Source: Oreocharis arfaki
Lineage: Eukaryota > Chordata > Aves > Passeriformes > Paramythiidae
Length of the DNA stretch: 64,000 bases
Direction: 5' to 3'
Assembly (NCBI GenBank): GCA_013398015.1
Contig: VZRR01008004.1
Span: 30,872 to 94,871 of the forward strand
This document shows, in pieces, positions 53,114 to 64,000 of this stretch. Positions within the stretch are counted from its first letter, which is position 1, and every line of letters starts with the position of its first letter. The notes under the pieces are model-generated. The model was not told the DNA's origin, did no database searches, and saw nothing but the letters and a program-made list of their open reading frames with translations. The position numbers were made by a program, and so were the translations under genes.

Positions 53114-55694
53114 CTCTGCCTAGCTCGATCTTAAAAGCAAACCTCAGGGTGCTGTTCTTGCCATTGAAATTTAGAACAGGCATTAGTAAGTCAGCTGCTT
53201 CAAATTAGATTGCTGATATTTTGACAAAGTTCAGTTTTTCTAAACTAGTTTCCACAACATCTAGTATTCAGGTGAACATTAATCTGAAGTGTTATAGTGA
53301 TGGCTAAATGTCAAAATGCTATTTTAATACTCTATTCTGAATAAACCACAAATTTTAATACATTCATAAATAAAGGTGCACTACAAACGTTAAACGATCA
53401 TTCATAGCATATATGACCATTAACATATAGATTTGAGCTGTAACATACTCCTATTCCCAAGTTAAGAGAAGGCAACTTCTATCCACCACAATGGACTATA
53501 TTTTAAAATAAGTTTCCACAGAAAAGAGTGGAGGGGAAGAAATCACTGAAAAAAATCGTCAGCTACATAGCAAAACAAAAATCACAAACCCTTAAAACAG
53601 TCCAAACATTCTTTGCTAAATCACTTGAGTGAACCCCATGTATGACACAAAACAACAGACAAATACATTAACGAGAAAACTCTGGAGACATGGTGGGTTT
53701 TGAGACACCTTTGATGATTTAAAGGGAAAGCTTCATTGCTCTTGTAAAATTACTTACACAGTAAGTCTAGAACTATCCTGGATTCTTCTCAAACTCAATC
53801 ATTTAGCTGTGAGCCTGCAGACCAAACTGAAATTTAATTGTGTCAAGCCACGAGGCTCTCCTTACTGGAAGCACATCAAGGTTCTCACATGAAATCTGAT
53901 CATCAGCACAGTAGGATTAATGACAGAGGCGGTCAGGCTGATAAAGCAGCAGAACAGAAACCTGCTTAAAAGAGTTTGGAACGGCATCTATGATAAGGTC
54001 GTAATGCATTCTCACTCCTTCGCGCCAGAACTGCAGAGAGACTCTGGTCGAAACTCATGCAAAAGAGAAGACACTCACTCAGCGTGTCTGCCTGCAGGAG
54101 GATTGTGGTTGTTTCTGGGAAAACAGACACCAGATACTCAGACTATCACCATCACTCCCACAGTAATGCCACCAACTCTATCCAACACCTTGGGATGTCT
54201 AGTTTAGCTCACTGCAAAGGAGAATAGCAGAGGAAGGCTTTTAAAGAATTAGAGGACTTGTTTATGCACACAAATATAAACTGGATAGCAGGGATTTCTC
54301 TCAAGCAACAAATTCTCAAATTAATCAATTACTATGAATGCTGGAAATTCACCCTTACTTTTAGGTACCTTTTTCCCTCCACCTAAATTCTAAAATGCAC
54401 ACAAATAAACCAAGGCCTGTTATTTCTTAGTTACTTAGACACCACCCAAGTCTATTGGTACCTTTATATAGGTCACAGCAGCTTCACCACAGAAGCTGCA
54501 AAGATAAATTCCAGTAACACAGAACTTCAAAAATCAATTCATTTAACATTAGGAAATGTCTCGATACAAAACCAGTTGCTACAAAATGCATTACAGAAAG
54601 TTTTCCGAACAGAAATAAGAAAAAAAACCAGCCAAACAAAAACCACGGAAGAAACCCTTGTTTTCAACTGTTACAGAAGCTGGCTTTATAAAGAAATGTC
54701 CTGTACCGAGTCTCCTACACACCCCAAACAAAGCTCTTCATGTCTACCCACTGGAAGGAATTAAAAACTTGTGTTAGTGAAAACTAAAACTTCATACATC
54801 TAGCTAAACAGAAAAACTTCTGTGAAGTGACTTGCCTTTAAACAAGAGGAGATGCACACATGGAGATGTGAATGCTCTTGGGTATTAAAGCAATATAAAA
54901 ATAATTTCCATTTTCTAAAGCAGGTATCTATTTACAGCAATAAAACTGGATAAAACATTTTTTGGTTTAACTTGAAGAAAAAAACCACATGAATTGTCAT
55001 GGAATGGACATAATATACTGTAAAACAGTTTTTTGCCATTTCACTGAAGTGGAAATATAACATGGAGAGTAACTTCATGTAAAGTCAGGAACTAGAACAA
55101 GGAAATAAATTATTTTTTCAATGCCTGAAAGCCAATTCAGTGTCCTGTTCCTCTAAAATAAACCTCACCAGAACAGTCAGAGCAGCAGAAACACTACCAG
55201 CACTATAAAACTGGATTTGACAAGTTGTTTTAAAAAGATTGTTTCCATGTCCAACACTCATAGCAGCAAGCCACTGACAACATCAGATTTTCTCATTCAT
55301 ATTATTTACTTCAAACCAATCTCTGACTGTTCAAGTTAGAAGTGTGGCATAAGCAGCAAAGAAAACAGAGAAGAGCAGTTAATTGTATTTTAATTTAAAT
55401 GCAATAAAATCTGTAGCTCCAAATTCAGCAACCATGTATGGAACTCCTTAACACATGCATCTAAGTGTAGTGAGGCAAAGACTACCAAAGGAATGTGTAC
55501 CATCCCACAAAACCAATAAGCTAGCTAAATTAAAGACATTTACACTCACATATGGGAGAACCAACAGCCATCAGTGTTTAAACACTATATGTATGCAAAA
55601 ATACATGGCAGAAGTCAAAAAATAAACCAATTATTTTTAGCTTTTTCTGTTTCTCCCAAATAACTCTGCAACTCCTCAAATAAATTACAAGTGA

Positions 55695-55729
55695 CAAAAA
55701 AACCCCAAACAAACAAACAAAAAAACCCA
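55695..55729 (+). repeat. CAAA/A-rich low-complexity tract
   Basis: CAAAAAAACCCCAAACAAAC and further CAAA units; same character as 7021-7113. It lies about 190 bp beyond the donor of coding exon 1, inside the intron. Confidence 0.8.
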
Positions 55730-55914
55730 ACCAGTTGGAAGAGTGATAGAAGAAGTATTTGGAGCCTGAAAGTTCTTCATCACTCATTCTGAGTGAAGCA
55801 AATACAAGGACTATCATTTGACTTCAGTGGAAACTACTTTGGCCAACACTGTCGCACATTCTCATCACGAAACAGGAAGCAATCAACACCAAGAGGAAAA
55901 AGCTAAACACACAC

Positions 55915-56133
55915 CTTGAACACCTCAGAGAAGAAACCAGAGCCAATTTTCTCACACGTGAAGTCATCAAGACGAGTAAGTCTGGAAAAGGCACTTATCA
56001 GGGCTCTGTATGAAGAGGTACAAACTCTTCCCATCTGCGATGCAGTCCCTTCTCCAGTGCCACCATCAAAGTCTTCGGCGCGCTCCAGGCGTGGTGGAAA
56101 TCCTGCTATTGAGTTCCGCTTACTTCGGTCCAT
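55915..56133 (-). CDS. TESK2: TESK2 coding exon 1: start codon, N-terminus, glycine loop
   Basis: From the ATG at 56133 the minus strand reads 73 codons beginning [15 protein letters not shown], which I recognise as the TESK2 N-terminus. An acidic, glycine-rich low-conservation linker follows (about residues 18-34), then [13 protein letters not shown] and [27 protein letters not shown] (residues 63-71) is the GxGxF glycine-rich ATP loop opening the kinase domain. The start is supported by homology and a good context (A at -3, G at +4). The donor is TTCAAG|GTGTGTG, phase 0. A longer read-through ORF ends VCV, but those residues are intronic. Confidence 0.97.
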
Positions 56134-56215
56134 TTTGAAAACAAGATTTTATTTCGCTATGGGAGGACTTCTCACATCTTAGGTAATTTGCTGTCTTCGC
56201 TACTCTTGTTGGATC
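56134..56215 (-). other. TESK2: TESK2 5'UTR portion of the start-codon exon
   Basis: Upstream of the start codon the exon continues 82 nt to an acceptor reading TTGTATTTTAG|GATCC on the minus strand. The segment is non-coding in the main frame. It contains an ATG directly followed by TGA at 56172-56177 (minimal uORF). Since the exon opens at an acceptor, at least one further upstream non-coding exon must exist. The CpG island 7.5 kb away is the natural candidate. Confidence 0.75.
56172..56177 (-). promoter_or_regulatory. Start-stop uORF (ATGTGA) in the TESK2 5'UTR
   Basis: The minus strand reads CTAAG-ATG-TGA, an initiation codon followed at once by a stop, 38 nt before the TESK2 ATG. The -3 base is A, a reasonable initiation context; the +4 base is T. 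Minimal uORFs of this kind are known to hold ribosomes and reduce downstream initiation. Whether this one is used is inference. Confidence 0.5.
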
Positions 56216-59200
56216 CTAAAATACAAGAAATTGAGATTGCCATTATTGTGAAGATATCTAATAAGTTTGACAGGACTCCAACAAAGCTTACACCAGTTTA
56301 AGAGAATAAGAAAAGAAAGAAGACATCCAAGCAGGGGCACAAAAACCAAAGAAATAAAACAAACCACCACACAACATCAACAGTAAAGGCAGCAATCTAA
56401 TGAACTTTTCCTTTAGATTCATGGAAATACCCTAGGCTCTGGCTATTCTGAGATGAATAGGCTAGGAACTCAAAATTTAATTGGTAAAAAACAACTTTCA
56501 TTCCCTTCCCCCCCAAACCCATTCTTTTTTTACTTAAGTTCTGGTTGCTAAAGCAAGCAACCAAGCAGGAGGAAACCCACAAGTTGTAACATTTTATTCT
56601 ACTTCAGTTGCAGTCAGTGACCAATCTAACGCTACAGCAAGAAACAATTTCACTTTCGGGAGTGAACAAGGGATCCCCAGCTATTAAAAAAAAATAGATC
56701 CACTTTCAATTGATGTAAGGAAAGTCACTAGATCGAAGCATCAGAACCTTGTTTTTAAAGCTTCCACTTAGGAGTGTTCCAAGACCAGTTCCTTACCTCA
56801 TAGGAACACAAGTTTAGATCCACCGAACACCTAGCCCCAAAATTTATAAAAACCTACAATCCTGCTACAAAGGCAAGGTATTCTTATAACAATCTGCCAG
56901 ACAAATTTTCCCCACAAAGACATTTTTTAAAGCTATATTAATTTCAGTTCAACTGAAAACACAGGAAACAAGCTACATTTGCCAAGTAGGAGAAAAGGGG
57001 GGAAAAAGGGGGGAGCAACCAACAATTTTTTTCTTTTTAGGAGTATGATGAAGTAATCAGGATGACTCTGGAGCCCATCAAATTCAGCTTGGACTGGCAA
57101 AAATGACAGGTGGCCCACTCTTTTGTTTTTCTTTCTTTAAACCTCAGACTTAGGAGGTTATTCATCTTTTCCAAACTTCACTGTTCATTTACTGCAATTT
57201 GTTGAGCACCTACAAAGCCTGAACCAAGTGAACAGTCACAAAGAGGATACATTTCTCTTTTTTTTTCCCTGAGGGTGAATGAAAAACTACAGGGAGGGGA
57301 AGGAAACAATAGAATAATTTTTTTAAAAGGTGGGCAAAACTACAGAGCAGGCAATTACACTTCTATTTACAAAGATGTACAGAACCTGAACAATACACTA
57401 AATTTGAAAAGCATCTCAAAAACAGGCACACCAGCTGTCCTCTGAAAATACAGCAGTGCTGCTACACCCATGTTTTGTATGCAGTGTATCTTTTAGAGAT
57501 GCCCTGTGCCAACACATCAGGCAAACACGTAGTCCTTCCCTGCTTTCAGAAATAAGCTCTGTTGAACTGTCTGGAATTAATTTAAGGTTGTCCGCTCCAA
57601 AAAAGAAGGGTGTTTATTTCAAACATCTTAACACCTCTCTAAATGGATGCCAGTGGGTATAAGAGCCTCTTACCAAGGCCTGATTATGAAAATTTAATCT
57701 CTATCAAATCCCACATCATAGTTTTCCTACAGAATTTTGTATGCAGACTCCCATATGCCCAATCTTACTGCACTTTTCAGATGATGGTGGCCAGCTGCCA
57801 CACAGGAGATCAGGATCCAGTTTCTGATCTCGTATTCTTGACTCAGGAGCCTTGAGGGTCTGGAAAAGGCACAGAAGCACCACAAGAAGATAAAGCCCAT
57901 TACACATCCTCAACGGAGAAAAATAGCCCAGAGAACCTCCTCAGCTACAGACAAGATGCCTAGGATTTTCCAAGGCCCGCTTAAATAATTCCTTTTGATC
58001 TGAAAAGGACAAGCTATCTTTTGGTTACTTTTCAAGGAGATAAAGAAAGAACTGTCTATGGAAGGAGGACCAACAGAGGAAACCACGGCATTAACAATTA
58101 ATTTTTTTCATCAGGAGATGCTATCTTCGAAGACTGGCCAGAAAACCTACCGTAACTGAAGAAACAACTTTTTAGAACTTATTTCCATCAGAGTAGCACC
58201 CACATGCACCAGACACTTCCCTTGGAATGACGTGAGCATTTGCCCCCCGAAAAGCGCAACCTGACGATCCAGTATCACAGGATACCATGAGATCACCACT
58301 CCACAAAAAGTGGAGCTTGCAGAACCCCCCAACAAATCCAGTGAAACAACACATCCACACTGCAACCCAGCAAACTAAAGACTAGAAGTTCTCAGGCAAA
58401 GCAAGATAAAAAAATGAAAAAACAAAATAGGAAAGACTGCTGTTGTTTTAACTAGAGGAAGATACCAAGTTAGATAAGCAGTACCAAACAGGAGGAAAAG
58501 CCTAAATCTCTTAAGTATCCAGACACCATTAACAAAAGATGGCCTCAACACAGTTTCTACATCTATTTAACAAAGCAAAAAATCTCCCTCACACATATTC
58601 ACATCCTTTTGATTGAAATCACATGCTGAACTTTGCAAAACTCTATACAAATTCCACAATGAAAGAAGAGGTTCAATGTACCTCACACAAAATAAACCCC
58701 AAAAGGTTTTGCCATCTGGATTCCCAAGTAACCCATTCCTTCATTTTTGCCTGCTAGAGTTTACCTTTCCAGACAGCTACACAAAATCCTTGGAAATTAT
58801 TAGGATACAGCTCCATTATCTTGCCCAGGATTGCATACACAGAATTAGAGGAAAATTTCAAGTGGGCACAATTCCAAGTGGGCCTCCCGTCATTTTGGCC
58901 AATTACACTAATGATCACATTCTCAATGAAATCAACCAAGGTTTAATTGACTGTCAAGTCAGTCTGAGGTACTTTAATTTACTACCTTGTATGGTTAATT
59001 AAAGTGCACTGAACAGAATCCAAGACTATCCTGCAAATCCTGCAACCAACTAAAAGGCTGTTGGGTGGTTTTTTTCATATTAAGGTTCAGGTTAAAAACT
59101 TTTAAGTTGTGCTCAACAGACAGTTAAAAGACACTACACACGAGAAAAAACATTTCCTAATAAATTCTCAGCTTTCAGAACAATTTTTCTGACATCCTTA

Positions 59201-62200
59201 CATAAGAAAAATGTACCCCACTGTGCCAAGACCAAAATAATTCTGAAATTCACTACTCAAAATGCCTATCTGCCCTATTCTGCAGTTTCTTACATTTCTA
59301 AAAAGCACAATTTAAAAATGATTCATGCCCTTTTAATTTTAATTTCTTGGCTAACCAAAACACAACTTGAAGAACAACAATCCATATTAATATTATATTA
59401 AGATCAGTTTCTTCACTGCATGAATACATTGATTTTTTAATAGTAGAAATTACTATAAATACAACTATCAGCATTAATTTGGTTAATTAGAGATTTACCT
59501 TTCAAAACCAGTGCCTGAACCTGCAATTATTTAAAGATGGAAACCCCACAAAAGCACATCAAGTTATACCCTAAACATCAGTGTCAAACTAACAGGTGGC
59601 ATATATTACCCAGTAATTAACATTCTATACTTCATAGATATAAAAATGGATAAGGCTCCTCAACTTCAGCAGCATCCCTTTAATGCCTCAGAGTATAAAA
59701 CAAGATCCTTCCAAAAAACATTTCAACTCATTACTAAGAAGTTTTCTGTCTCTAGTATCTTTATAAATATGTGCATATTTGCACTCAAATGTCAAACTCA
59801 CAATTTCCTAAAAGATGGCTCTAATAACAACAACCATTTTTAGACACAGAGATGGTCGCTCTAGAAAGCAATAAATCCGGTGGATGCATGTTACTAATTT
59901 GAAAAGGTTTTCTGAAGAACAAGATGCCAAAGCTTTGACAAAAGTCATTTGCCAAGAGTTAACTATTTAAACTTGTAGACTGATGAAGCTCCAACAGCCA
60001 GCACTACAAAAACTTAAAGGAATTAAAGGAATTATGCTGGCAAGTGTCACTCAACAAAATAACTTGAGGGGGAAGAAGACTTCATTGTAGTACTGTGCAA
60101 ACTTCAGAGAGGTTTCAAAGAAATGTAAAGAACAAAATTTTCCAAAGACTGAATTGACTGAGGTCCTTAGCCTGCAGGAAGAAAAAAACAAAAAGAAGGA
60201 AAAAATGTTTAAAAATTAAACACAAGAATTTAAACTGAACAGGTCAGGCACTCAACAATTCTGTTCTCAGCTGCTGTCACCTGCTTCCCTAACAGAGGAA
60301 AGTTCCTTGGTTTGTCCATAATTTAGCTTCTTGTCCTTGAGAGGAAGACAATATGAAATATTTACAGATGAGGTAGCTACAAATACCAGAGCTTAGGCTA
60401 TGTTTGGCCCAGCTCATCCTGAACTTGAAGTCTTTTTTGACTACTTTATGAGACAAGTCTTTAAGTTTAGTTTAAAGTCTTATTTACAACACTGCATTTG
60501 AACATGAAAATCCCAATATTTTCTATTTTAACTTACATAACATTTTGCTTTAATTTCATCTCCTCTGTACAGGATAATTCGCAGCTCTAGCCAGTACTGT
60601 CATAGCACGAGCTTCCTGCAAATCAGGACTGACGTTCCTAAGAAGAGACCTGCATTAGCCCTACTACACCACTCCAGAAACTGGAAGTCTGCTGAACTGC
60701 ATCATGGTTTTATAATGCAAACAAACCTCCATGAGAGGCTAAGCTGAAACAAACAGTTCATTTATTTTGTGACCGTAGCCAAGTTTGAAATGAGTAAGAG
60801 AGACCAGCTATTACTGCAGAGCTCAGGATTCAGGGCCAAGGTTGTAGGTTTAAACATATTTTCATCATGCATAGGCATAAATTCTAGAACGTATTTAGAA
60901 GGCAAACGTAACCGAGGCAGAATATTAAAAACTTACAAACAAACAGAAAACCACTTGATCCTTATGCCCACAGTGTAATTGCCAGCATTTTGTAGGCTCC
61001 AGTTACAATACAAAACTAAAGCTCTACCAGAGACCTTGCAACAATCCATTCCTCTCCTAGCCTGGTTTCAGTCACTCCAATCCACAGTGCAGACAGGCCC
61101 TAGCCTAGTTAGAGAGCATCGTGAGAGTTAAATAACCACTCAAGTAGATCATGTACAAGACACAGCTGCTGCTTCAAATGGATAATTTTAATACATTATG
61201 TTTGCTTAACAAAACAGAGCTCGGTAGAGACACTGAGAAGCTGTTCATGCCTTCCAGGTGTCAGCAGGCTGACATTTGCTGAGCTCTTAACAAAAAGAAA
61301 GGGAATCAAAGCCTTCTAATACCAACAGGTATTGTAACATCTCAGTCTAGGAATTTCCCCCCCAGCCTCTCCGCTGGGTTTAGGATGAGGGCTGACAGCT
61401 CTATCAGCACTGGTGGTTTCACATCAGACTGGAAGCAATTTTTGTTGTTTCAATGCAGCCAGTGAGACAATCCAGCAAAGCAAAGGAAAGAGAACATGAA
61501 TGCCTGAAAGAGGGATGAAGACAAATTAAACAGGCTGAATTTCATACCTGACTGACATCTCTTGGACACAATCTTATATTTATGCACAAGGCAGTCAATA
61601 TTTGTATTTTCTAGCTAAAAGTACCATCTCGACAAATATTTAAGACACATTCTGTAGTCTACCCTTACTAAGCACAAGCCTGTGTTGTTACTGGTTTCAC
61701 CTTACAGTGAAACACCAAGTACCTTGTTTACTGCAGGTAGTGGCTGCACAAACAGAACAGTAACAAAGTCTTCACTAGTTTATGAATTTTTGAAGTGAGA
61801 ACAGGGCTTCCCAAATCCATTGTTTTTAAGGTACTACAGACACTGATGTCTGCTGGTATTTACAAATCAATCTGAAGCTCCCAGTACAGTAGAAAACGCG
61901 TAACTCGTAGTTTGAGAGCCATGGACCACCTGGAGCATACAAGGTCAGCCCTCAAAAGCAAAGTTATCTCAACCAACTCCACTCCTGGCTGCAAAAGCTG
62001 CTACATTTCTCCAGTGCAACCAACAGGACAATTACACCAGAAAGTGGCTTAGCCACTACCAGCAACGTGTTCAACTTAACAAAAAGTGACAGGATCATAT
62101 GAAAAGAAGCTTACAATCTAAGTCAGAAAGAAGACTTGGCAACAGACAACAGATGGAGCCAGTGTGATACAGTTGCTGATTATTAGATGGACTTACTGAT

Positions 62201-63632
62201 GAACACAGAGCTCCAAATGAATATATCAGGGAACTAATAAGCAGGAAAAGGACTTTAAGAAAAAAATTACGAACATTGACCTTTTTCTGATCTTGCCTAG
62301 CAGAGCTCTTATTTTTGTGCCAGTTTGCAAGATGCCACTCTGCAAGGACACAATAAAGAGCTTTACCATTGTGCAAACGCATGGTTGTCCGCTACAGGAA
62401 GAATACAGAAAGGGAACCTATGATGCAAGTGAACCACAAGCTTCATTCTTTTCTGCAGAAGCAACAGTCCCCTCCTTTAACCTTGCATTTCTTTCATGCG
62501 TCTGTGAAACCATTTGCATAAAGGACTAGAATGGCAAAAACAAATATCTGGAATTAGAGGGTATAACTAGGTTACAGGAGGCCTGTGCCACCAGAGCAGC
62601 TCTTTTGAACTAACTCTGTCCTTCCATAGTCACAAAAATATTAAGAACTGAAGCAAGGATTGCTCTGTAGGCCCCAATTTGTGCTCGGCCCACTGCAAGC
62701 TGTTCATCCTAATGAAAAGCCACAAAACAAATCAGACTAAAAAACACAGGAGAGCACACACTAGCCACCAGATATAGGGAACCCACCCCTGCCTTCAGTT
62801 TAAACTACTCGTTTTGCATGAAAGTTTTTACACAAACCAAAACGGACAATGGAATTACTCAGCCATGTCTACAGCTGAACACTGCAAGAATCAGAAAATG
62901 ACATTTTTATTGCCATGCAACAATAATTTCCAAGGATGATGACTAAATGGAAAGGTTTATGACTAGTCCACAGGGCAGAAACTCTGACTGAGTTTCTCAT
63001 TAAAAAAATCTTATCATAGGTTGCAAATTCCACTGCCTAATTAAGTCCATAGAACTGTAAGTCTGTTGATTTTGCAGACAATAAAATATGCTAGAACTCT
63101 GATCTCTATTAAAATACTCAGTTGAAGCACAAAGGCTTCTCATAAACCAGCCTAAATGTTAGTTGTTGCTTTTTTTAGAGAGGCAAACAGAAAGGTTTAA
63201 ACAAAATTCAACTCAGTACTCTTCAAACTCAATTCATTACTTTTGAAATTGTAGCTTTCAACTATTACGGCACCACTTACAGGAACACTCAAGTGGAAAG
63301 TCCCCCGTACTTGAAGCAAAAACCTTTCCGACCCTCCAAGGAATACAACATTAAGAGTGACCATCTACATTTATACAACACGCCTCACCTGAACGCCATA
63401 AAGCAAGCATATATGCACACACACTTGAACACTCGAGCCTGTCATTAACGCGTGATTCACGTATTCTTACAGGGTACACTAAAACAGCAAAACCTGAGCC
63501 AAGCCCTCACACCTCTTGGCAAAGCGAACATTTCCAAGGCAATCCTGGCCGGGCAAAGATCCGCGCCGGGCGCCTCCAGACCCCTGCCCCGGATCAGAGC
63601 GCGGCTTTCCTGCAGCGCCCGCCGCCCCTCAC
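56216..63632 (-). other. Probable first intron of TESK2
   Basis: About 7.4 kb between the acceptor at 56216-56217 and the donor cluster in the CpG island. The right end is uncertain (63632 or 63814 are the best donors, 63388 is possible). AT-rich, with T-rich and A-rich stretches. An ORF of 129 codons at 58613-59002 has no recognised homology. No repeats of clear family were identified. Confidence 0.55.
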
Positions 63633-64000
63633 CTGCCGCCGCCGCGGCGGACGCGGCCCTTTCGCGCACCTGCTCCCCGGAACGCCCCGCTCACCTCACC
63701 GCAGGGAGACCCCTCCGCCAGCAGAGGGGCCCGTCCCTGGAGCGGCCCCGCTCCCTGCTCCCCGCCGCCGACCCGCCCGGACCTGCCCCGCGCCGCCCCC
63801 GCGCCGCCCGTTACCTGAGCGGCGGCGCCTGCAGGGCCCGCGGGCGGCGCGGGCTTTCATGGCCGCATCCCTCACTCGCGGCCCCTCAGCACCCCAGCGC
63901 GGGTCCGCCCCGCTGCTGCGGCCGGCGCGGGGGCCCCATGTGAGGCGGGAGCCCGGCTGCGGGACCCCGGGCCGCGAGCGCCGGCTCCGCCTCCTCCCCC
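63540..64000. promoter_or_regulatory. TESK2: CpG island, probable TESK2 promoter and non-coding exon 1
   Basis: Base composition changes abruptly from AT-rich intron to dense CpG (GCCGGGC, CCGCCGCGGCGG and similar runs, GGGCGG-type GC boxes on both strands) and stays so to the window end. On the minus strand, downstream of the presumed start, there are strong donor-like sites: CTCAG|GTAACG with the exon ending at 63815, and GGCAG|GTGAGG ending at 63633. These fit alternative ends of an untranslated first exon spliced to the acceptor at 56216. No TATA box is evident. The island may be bidirectional and serve a neighbour to the right, which the window does not show. Confidence 0.75.
63815..63870 (-). 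other. TESK2: Candidate end of TESK2 non-coding exon 1 (donor CTCAG|GTAACG)
   Basis: The minus strand has a good splice donor immediately left of 63815, inside the CpG island. An ATG lies upstream on the same strand at about 63858-63860. If this exon joins the 56215 acceptor, that ATG would open a short uORF ending at the TGA of the 56172-56177 element. The 5' end of the exon cannot be placed. A competing donor lies at 63631-63632, and weaker ones near 63668, 63693 and 63387. Confidence 0.4.

Larger units (their letters stand above)
36883..55914 (-). other. TESK2 intron between coding exons 1 and 2
   Basis: 19.0 kb of AT-rich intron. It holds a chance-looking 195-codon plus-strand ORF (37051-37638), a GC-richer block (44440-44640), a degenerate LINE reverse-transcriptase relic (50278-50435), a perfect 9-bp-stem inverted repeat (53092-53113) and a CAAA-type low-complexity tract (55695-55729). 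The rest shows no structure I can support. Confidence 0.8.
1..63815 (-). other. TESK2: TESK2 gene span (5' part, truncated at left edge)
   Basis: All supported coding sequence belongs to one minus-strand gene. Four exons in order (55915-56133, 36761-36882, 27032-27080, 8989-9135) join without a frameshift into 179 codons matching the N-terminal half of the TESK2 kinase domain. Family knowledge: TESK2 is a dual-specificity LIMK/TESK-type kinase that phosphorylates cofilin and so acts on actin dynamics. The right limit is set by a candidate non-coding exon donor in the CpG island and is an inference. The left limit is the window edge. No exon with the DFG activation segment was recognised in 1-8988, so the remaining exons should lie outside. 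The gene is long and intron-rich, as expected for this locus. Confidence 0.9.

Noticed and set aside
58613..59002. 129-codon plus-strand open frame in the first intron
   Set aside because: No homology recognised, composition like the surrounding intron, no promoter or poly(A) context seen.
63381..63390. Donor-like site TTCAG|GTGAGG on the minus strand left of the CpG island
   Set aside because: A good motif, but outside the CpG-dense part; island donors at 63815 and 63633 are more likely for exon 1. Kept only as an alternative.
63452..63943. 163-codon Pro/Arg/Ala-rich plus-strand open frame over the CpG island
   Set aside because: GC-rich sequence lacks stop codons by composition; the product is low-complexity and resembles no known protein.

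Overview
The window is vertebrate, almost certainly avian, nuclear DNA: AT-rich, gene-poor and intron-dominated, with CR1 LINE 3' tails ending in the bird-typical ATTCTRTG motif, and a GC-rich CpG island at the right edge. The species cannot be fixed from the sequence alone.

One gene explains the window. It is TESK2 (testis-associated actin-remodelling kinase 2, LIMK/TESK family) on the minus strand, read right to left. Four coding exons were found by reverse-complement translation with consensus GT/AG borders: 55915-56133 (ATG exon, with 5'UTR to 56215), 36761-36882, 27032-27080 and 8989-9135. Joined, they are 537 nt, an unbroken 179 codons. They cover the N-terminal extension, the glycine-rich ATP loop, the ATP-binding lysine, the alphaC glutamate region, the hinge and the HRDLTSK catalytic loop. 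The exon with the DFG motif and all later exons are not seen and should lie beyond position 1, so the gene is cut at the left edge. The promoter is most likely the CpG island at about 63540-64000, which holds several good minus-strand splice donors for a non-coding first exon.

Layout from left to right: 1-8988 partial intron; 8989-9135 catalytic-loop exon; 9136-27031 large intron with CR1 fragments, a small CpG-dense patch and a local duplication; 27032-27080 short hinge exon; 27081-36760 intron with a single N flanked by two near-identical 270-bp copies (probable assembly artefact) and an ancient LINE-like relic; 36761-36882 ATP-lysine exon; 36883-55914 intron with a degenerate reverse-transcriptase relic; 55915-56215 start-codon exon; 56216 to about 63632 or 63814 first intron; then the CpG-island promoter.

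I found no complete second gene, tRNA, rRNA, CRISPR array or novel multi-gene system. The other open reading frames are short, lie in introns or GC-rich sequence, and look like chance. The observations most worth checking are the N-flanked tandem copy, the start-stop uORF ahead of the TESK2 start codon, the intronic CpG patch, the local duplication at 16.2/16.8 kb, and the old retroelement relics.
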